Source: Oceanospirillales bacterium (GTDB lineage Bacteria > Pseudomonadota > Gammaproteobacteria > Xanthomonadales > SZUA-38). From it: DNA of 43,072 nucleotides. Shown one piece after another: positions 38,445 to 43,072 of the stretch; the first letter of the stretch is position 1; every line of letters begins with the position of its first letter. The stretch lies in assembly GCA_003233095.1 (NCBI GenBank), contig QIKT01000168.1, forward strand, positions 1 through 43,072. The letters run 5' to 3'. The notes beneath the pieces are model-generated. The model made no database searches. It saw only the letters and a program-made list of their open reading frames with translations, and had not been told where the DNA came from. The position numbers and the translations under genes were made by a program.

Positions 38445-41107
38445 TCAATCTGGTCCATTTTCCGAACACTGAGGACCCTGAACAGAGTATGCCAACCGAA
38501 CAGTTGGGTGGCAAAGGCACCTCACTGGCCTGGATGGCCGCGCAGGGATTGAATGTGCCACCCGGTTACATCCTCACGGCAGACTTCTTCTTGCCCTGGT
38601 TCCAGACGATCATGGCCACTACAGAGTGGCGATCTCTTGATGAGGACTTTCCGCAGCAGTGGCCACAACAGCTGGAGATTCTCCATCAGCGTTTCATGGC
38701 TCTTTCGATCACGCCCGATCAGCAGCAAACGCTGCAACAACTGACTCAAGAGTTGAATGCTGTCCAGAGCGGGGCACCGTATGCGGTTCGATCCTCATCA
38801 CCGGACGAAGACCTTGGTCAGGACTCGTTTGCCGGACTCTATCAGACCCTGCTGGGCGTGCGCGTCACTGACCTGGAGCAGGCGCTGCGAAGCTGTGCAG
38901 CCTCTGCGCTCGACCCGCGGGTGCTGCATTACAAGCTGGCGCGAGGTCTGGATCCCTTTTCCCCGAGTATTGCCCTGGTGATCCAACAGCAGATTGACAG
39001 CTCAGTGGCCGGGGTCGGTTTTTCGCTCAATCCCCTGACCAACGATTTCGACGAAGTGGTCATCGAGGCCTGCTTCGGTCTGGGAGAAGCCCTGGTGGGC
39101 GGCCGGATCGAGCCGGACCGTTGCGTCATCAACAAGCTGACCGGTCAGATCATCGATCAGCACATCGGCAGCAAACTGGAGTCGGTTCATCTGGACCCCG
39201 AAGGAGGGACACGGACCCTGACACATGCTTCGGCAACCGACCTGGCACTGAGCAATCATCAGGTCGCTGAGGTGAGCGCCCAGCTGATTGCCATCGAACA
39301 GGCCTACGGGCATCCGGTCGACGTGGAATGGGCATTTTCTGACGATCAGCTGTTCATCCTGCAGGCCAGACCGATCACCACTTGGGTGCCGCTGCCTGAC
39401 TCGTTGATGAGTGAACCGGGTCAGCAGCGCACGCTGTATCTGGATGCGGGACTGTCCAAGGGTTTCACCACCAATCAGCCGATTTCACCCCTGGGGCTGT
39501 CAGTGACTCAGGAGATATTCAAGGCCATGGGGCGTCGATACCTGGGGCAATGGCCCGAGAGCATGGGACCGGACGATGTCTATATCGTTGCGGCGGGTGG
39601 GCGACTGTACGCCAACTTGTCCAATTCCTTCTGGTTGGCCGGCCCTTCGAGGATGAGTGCCAGCATGGCGCTGTCTGATGCCTTGGTGGCGCGAACCCTT
39701 GCTGACATTGATGGTGCACAATATCGCTCGCCCAAGCGGCCCAAGTGGGCGCGATGGGGTGCTTTGCTACGCGTCCCTGCACTGATCTGGCGGATGCGGG
39801 CCTTGATTGGGACTGCGCTGGGAGCGTTCCTGATGCCCGCCTGGGTGGCGCATCGCCATCGCAAACGGATGCAGCAGTTTGATGACCTGATGAGCGAGAT
39901 TCGGAACTGTCAGCTGCCACTGAATGAGTTGATGGCGACCTACAACGACCGCTTCGTGCATCGATTCATGAATAGCTCCGTCGCAATACTGGGCCCAGCC
40001 TTGCTGGCCCAGCAGCTCATTGAACGCCTGGTTGGCAAGCGTCACCCAAGCAGAGTTGCCCTGGCGGAGCGACTGGCCTTCGGTCTGGAGGGCAATCGGG
40101 TGGTCGAAATGAACCTGGCGCTCAGCCGCATTGCGCGATGCCTTGAGCCCTCTGACCTTGAGGATAGTGCCAGTCTGCTCAACAGCTTGACGCAGGGAAC
40201 GGCATCAGCCCCGTCTCTGGCTGCCTGGGGTGCCATGATTGAAGAGTTCGGATGCCGCGGCCCTAATGAAGTCGATATTGCTCAGAACCGATACAGTGAT
40301 GATCCAGAGTTGTTGCTCCATCAGGTCATTGGCCTGGCTCACGCTGCTGAGACTTATGACCCTGTCGCAACCCATCAGCAGCAACGCGAGGGGCGCGCCG
40401 AAGCACTGCACAAGCTTCTTGACTCTGTCGGACCGATTCAACGTCTGCTGATCCAGCGGTTCAATCGAGTCAGCATGTTGTTTGGCGGTGAACGTGACAC
40501 GCCCAAACATCAACTGGTGGAATACCTGCAGGTGCTGCGCGAGCGTGCCTTGAGTCAGGGGCGGCGCTGCGTGGATTCTGGCCGGCTCAAGGAGGCTGAT
40601 GAAGTCTTCATGCTGGTGCTGTCCGAACTGTCTGAGAGTCAGTCACACTCAGTAGATGATCTGCAAACCATGGTAAGCAGTCGACGCGATGAGATGACAA
40701 CGTTAGGTCGACAGGTTCGCAATTTTCCATCAATGATCGATTCGCGTGGGCGCATTCCACGACCGCCGCCAATGGGAGACGATCCATCGGTGATGTTGGG
40801 TATGCCGATTTCTGCCGGTGTTGTACGAGGGACCGTCCGTATCATTCAGACCCCTGACCAGGCACACATCGAAGAAGGCGAGATCCTCGTGGCCTATACG
40901 ACTGATCCAGGATGGACGCCGTTGTTTGCCAATGCAGCCGCCATTGTACTGGAAGTGGGTGGGTGCCTTCAGCATGGTGCCGTGGTGGCGCGAGAGTTTG
41001 GCAAGCCCTGCGTCGCCGGTATCGATCGGGTGACCACGCGATTGACTGATGGGCAGCAGGTGGAAGTGGACGGTGGAGCAGGGACGCTCAGAGTGTTGTC
41101 AGAGTGA
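38441..41107 (+). CDS. PEP-synthase/rifampin-phosphotransferase-like dikinase
   Basis: 888 aa; N-terminal ATP-binding domain (GGKGTSLAWMAAQGLNVPPGYILT, YAVRSSSPDEDLGQDSFAGLYQT, VEWAFSDDQLFILQARPIT); C-terminal swivelling His domain (VGGCLQHGAVVAREFGKPCVAG). Confidence 0.88.
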   Translation: MINLVHFPNTEDPEQSMPTEQLGGKGTSLAWMAAQGLNVPPGYILTADFFLPWFQTIMATTEWRSLDEDFPQQWPQQLEILHQRFMALSITPDQQQTLQQLTQELNAVQSGAPYAVRSSSPDEDLGQDSFAGLYQTLLGVRVTDLEQALRSCAASALDPRVLHYKLARGLDPFSPSIALVIQQQIDSSVAGVGFSLNPLTNDFDEVVIEACFGLGEALVGGRIEPDRCVINKLTGQIIDQHIGSKLESVHLDPEGGTRTLTHASATDLALSNHQVAEVSAQLIAIEQAYGHPVDVEWAFSDDQLFILQARPITTWVPLPDSLMSEPGQQRTLYLDAGLSKGFTTNQPISPLGLSVTQEIFKAMGRRYLGQWPESMGPDDVYIVAAGGRLYANLSNSFWLAGPSRMSASMALSDALVARTLADIDGAQYRSPKRPKWARWGALLRVPALIWRMRALIGTALGAFLMPAWVAHRHRKRMQQFDDLMSEIRNCQLPLNELMATYNDRFVHRFMNSSVAILGPALLAQQLIERLVGKRHPSRVALAERLAFGLEGNRVVEMNLALSRIARCLEPSDLEDSASLLNSLTQGTASAPSLAAWGAMIEEFGCRGPNEVDIAQNRYSDDPELLLHQVIGLAHAAETYDPVATHQQQREGRAEALHKLLDSVGPIQRLLIQRFNRVSMLFGGERDTPKHQLVEYLQVLRERALSQGRRCVDSGRLKEADEVFMLVLSELSESQSHSVDDLQTMVSSRRDEMTTLGRQVRNFPSMIDSRGRIPRPPPMGDDPSVMLGMPISAGVVRGTVRIIQTPDQAHIEEGEILVAYTTDPGWTPLFANAAAIVLEVGGCLQHGAVVAREFGKPCVAGIDRVTTRLTDGQQVEVDGGAGTLRVLSE

Positions 41108-41131
41108 TCGTGCCCTCAAATTCGAACAGGC

Positions 41132-41956
41132 TTACTCGGCCGTCAATCTTTCGATAGTCGAACGAGACTGATTATCGGTCGAGAGCACTTTGGAGAGCAC
41201 CGGTAGCACAGCCCTGGCCTGATCAGTCAGCGTCCAGGGTGGATTGATCACAATCATTCCCGAACCACTCATTCCCGGTTCCTCATCAGCCTGAACGCCG
41301 ATCTCGTAGCGATGCGCATCCGCCATCTTCGAGCGCATTACCTCCTTCATCAGCTCATCAACCCGGTATCGATCGATAATCGGATACCACAACATTAACA
41401 TCGCCTGGGGCATCCGCTGCCAGGCCTTGCGAAGCACCTTGATGACGGTCGAAAAGTCCGATTTGACTTCATAGGACGGGTCCATCAACACCAGTGCCCG
41501 ACGCGAAGGCGTCGGTAGCAAGACGGGCAGCGCGGCATAGCCATCAGCTTGCCGCACATGAGTCTTGCGGCGTTTGCCGCACTGTTCGATCAACTCAGGG
41601 CAGGTTTGCGGGTGTAGCTCGAACAACCAGGAAGGATCATCCGGGCGCAGCAATGATTGAACCAGCCGTGGAGAACCAGGATATTTGTCGTTTGCTACCA
41701 ATGGACTGATCTGGTTGATGTAATCGGCCATGCCATCGACGGGATCGGCCAGCAAACGGCCCACGCCGTCCTCCGATTCACGCGTCTTCAAAGCCATCAT
41801 GTGATCAAGCGTATACAGCCCCGCACCGGCATGCGTGTCGATGTAATCAAACGGCCTGGATTTGCGCAGCAAATGGCGCACGCCAGCCAGCAGTACCCAA
41901 TGTTTGAGCACATCGGCGTGGTTTCCGGCATGGTAGTGATGTTGGTAACTGAGCAT
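41132..41956 (-). CDS. rlmJ: 23S rRNA (adenine(2030)-N6)-methyltransferase
   Basis: MLSYQHHYHAGNHADVLKHWVLL...YIDTHAGAGLYTL...YPGSPRLVQSLLR...ALVLMDPSYEVKSDF. Confidence 0.94.
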   Translation of the reverse strand: MLSYQHHYHAGNHADVLKHWVLLAGVRHLLRKSRPFDYIDTHAGAGLYTLDHMMALKTRESEDGVGRLLADPVDGMADYINQISPLVANDKYPGSPRLVQSLLRPDDPSWLFELHPQTCPELIEQCGKRRKTHVRQADGYAALPVLLPTPSRRALVLMDPSYEVKSDFSTVIKVLRKAWQRMPQAMLMLWYPIIDRYRVDELMKEVMRSKMADAHRYEIGVQADEEPGMSGSGMIVINPPWTLTDQARAVLPVLSKVLSTDNQSRSTIERLTAE

Positions 41957-42065
41957 GGGACCCTCGGAGTGTCGTGCTGGCAAGATCACGCATCAACCTT
42001 GTAAAGTCAATCCTGGTTCGACCTTGTCGTCTCGGTCTGACGGTTTCTGATTGAGATAGAGCTAA

Positions 42066-42175
42066 GGAACCTCTGAATAAGTGGTGATCGGCTGTCTTGA
42101 GCGTGAAATACGCCCGCTCGGCGTTGACCGAAGCGAGCCATAGCAACACTATGGTTCGCTTTGATTGGGCGCACT
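42066..42175 (+). repeat. Family A element, copy A6 (right end missing)
   Basis: ggaacctctgaataagtggtgatcggctgtcttgagcgtgaaatacgcccgctcggcgttg...ttgattggg; left flank CTAA; central hairpin 42131-42161. Confidence 0.82.
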
Positions 42176-42186
42176 GGATGACCCAA

Positions 42187-42223
42187 TAAAAAACCCGCTA
42201 TCGGAGTCCGAGAGCGGGTTTGC
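42187..42223 (-). terminator. Rho-independent terminator of the 42257..>43072 gene
   Basis: Minus strand AAACCCGCTCTCGGACTCCGATAGCGGGTTTTTTATT: 8-bp GC-rich stem and T-run. Confidence 0.85.
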
Positions 42224-42256
42224 AACTTGCCTGTCGTTGCGTTTCTCTAAGGCTTT

Positions 42257-43072
42257 CTAGTCTTCGAAGCCGTCGCTGAACAACATGTCATCCGCAACGT
42301 TCACGGTGAACGGTGCTGACTGACCATCACCGGGGACTGCCGTGTTATCAGCAACCAGGTCAATGGTGCCGACACCCATGACGGCGAGATCAGCCGCGAT
42401 CAGGCTCACCGTCACCGTCGTGGCATTGACGAACGTGGTGGTTCGTGCCTGTCCATCTGCCAGGATCACTGTCTCCAGGATGAACCCAGCACCGTTGACG
42501 GTGGCGTCAACTCCCGCGACATTGCCTGGCAGCGGATTGGGATTCACCGAAGTGATCATGACGCCACTCATCACGGTAATCTGTTCCAGCGCCATTTCGT
42601 TATCGATGGTGGCGATCAGGTTGGCTGTACCTGGTATGACCGGTGCGTTGAATACAGCAGGTGCCATACCACCGACCGTATCGGTATTCATCGGGGTGAC
42701 GCTGCCGAAATCGGTTGCAAACGTCACCGGCACACCATCGGGCAGGGTGCAATCAATGACTTCCACATCATTGTTGTTGCGTGTGCCATCCAGCGTCAGG
42801 TTGCTCATTTCTGTGACCAGAAGGCTGTCTGGAGCGGCCATCAGTGTGGCCACCAGCCAACTGTCAACGGTGACACTGGCGCTACTATCGATGGTGTCGC
42901 ATAAACCGGCGTTCGGGCCATCGTTACAGCCCCACCAGTTATCGTCGCCCAGGCTTTCCACATCATCATCAATCGCCACCAGGGTGACATCAGTGATGCC
43001 GGTTGTGTTATTCACAATACGGTTGCAGCGCAGAGTTGCCGAGCCGTTCGAGTCGAATTGGATACCAACTTC
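42257..43072 (-). CDS. C-terminal part of a large secreted protein (parallel-beta-helix/IPT-like), continues beyond window
   Basis: Thr/Asn/Asp-rich extracellular-type sequence, ITSVNPNPLPGNVAGVDATVNGAGF IPT/TIG-like segment, C-terminus MLFSDGFED*; frame open to the window edge. Confidence 0.7.
   Translation of the reverse strand, partial: EVGIQFDSNGSATLRCNRIVNNTTGITDVTLVAIDDDVESLGDDNWWGCNDGPNAGLCDTIDSSASVTVDSWLVATLMAAPDSLLVTEMSNLTLDGTRNNNDVEVIDCTLPDGVPVTFATDFGSVTPMNTDTVGGMAPAVFNAPVIPGTANLIATIDNEMALEQITVMSGVMITSVNPNPLPGNVAGVDATVNGAGFILETVILADGQARTTTFVNATTVTVSLIAADLAVMGVGTIDLVADNTAVPGDGQSAPFTVNVADDMLFSDGFED

Overview
This 43 kb window is a chromosomal segment of a gammaproteobacterium. Protein and motif style, plus a C-terminal FSDGFED motif, suggest a Xanthomonadales/Chromatiales-like lineage; that placement is inference. 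Most of it is ordinary housekeeping and metabolic genes: NAD-glutamate dehydrogenase, NAD kinase, 5'-nucleotidase, glutaryl-CoA dehydrogenase, a cyclase-FHA protein, RluE-type pseudouridine synthase, MurB, PyrD, an aminoadipate-semialdehyde-type aldehyde dehydrogenase, Bfr/Bfd, YigZ, a VWA/ECF-sigma/anti-sigma-like operon, ThrC, XseA, GuaB, GuaA, TadA, a CusCBA-like heavy-metal RND pump, a TetR regulator with an 888-aa rifampin-phosphotransferase-like dikinase, and RlmJ. I saw no CRISPR array, tRNA/rRNA, prophage or intact transposase. The most interesting layer lies between the genes: at least three families (called A, B and C here) of short non-autonomous elements with terminal inverted repeats, about ten copies in 43 kb. 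They often sit at 4-bp CYRG/YTAR sites. One lies exactly at the bfr stop codon, one supplies the last codons and stop of cusA, and one marks a junction between two gene remnants. Family A has a central hairpin with compensatory changes between copies. Several gene remnants (GFA-family, Nei/Fpg zinc finger, EAL domain, membrane protein C-terminus, RcsF-like C-terminus, ParE-like toxin) add a picture of local, partly repeat-associated gene decay.
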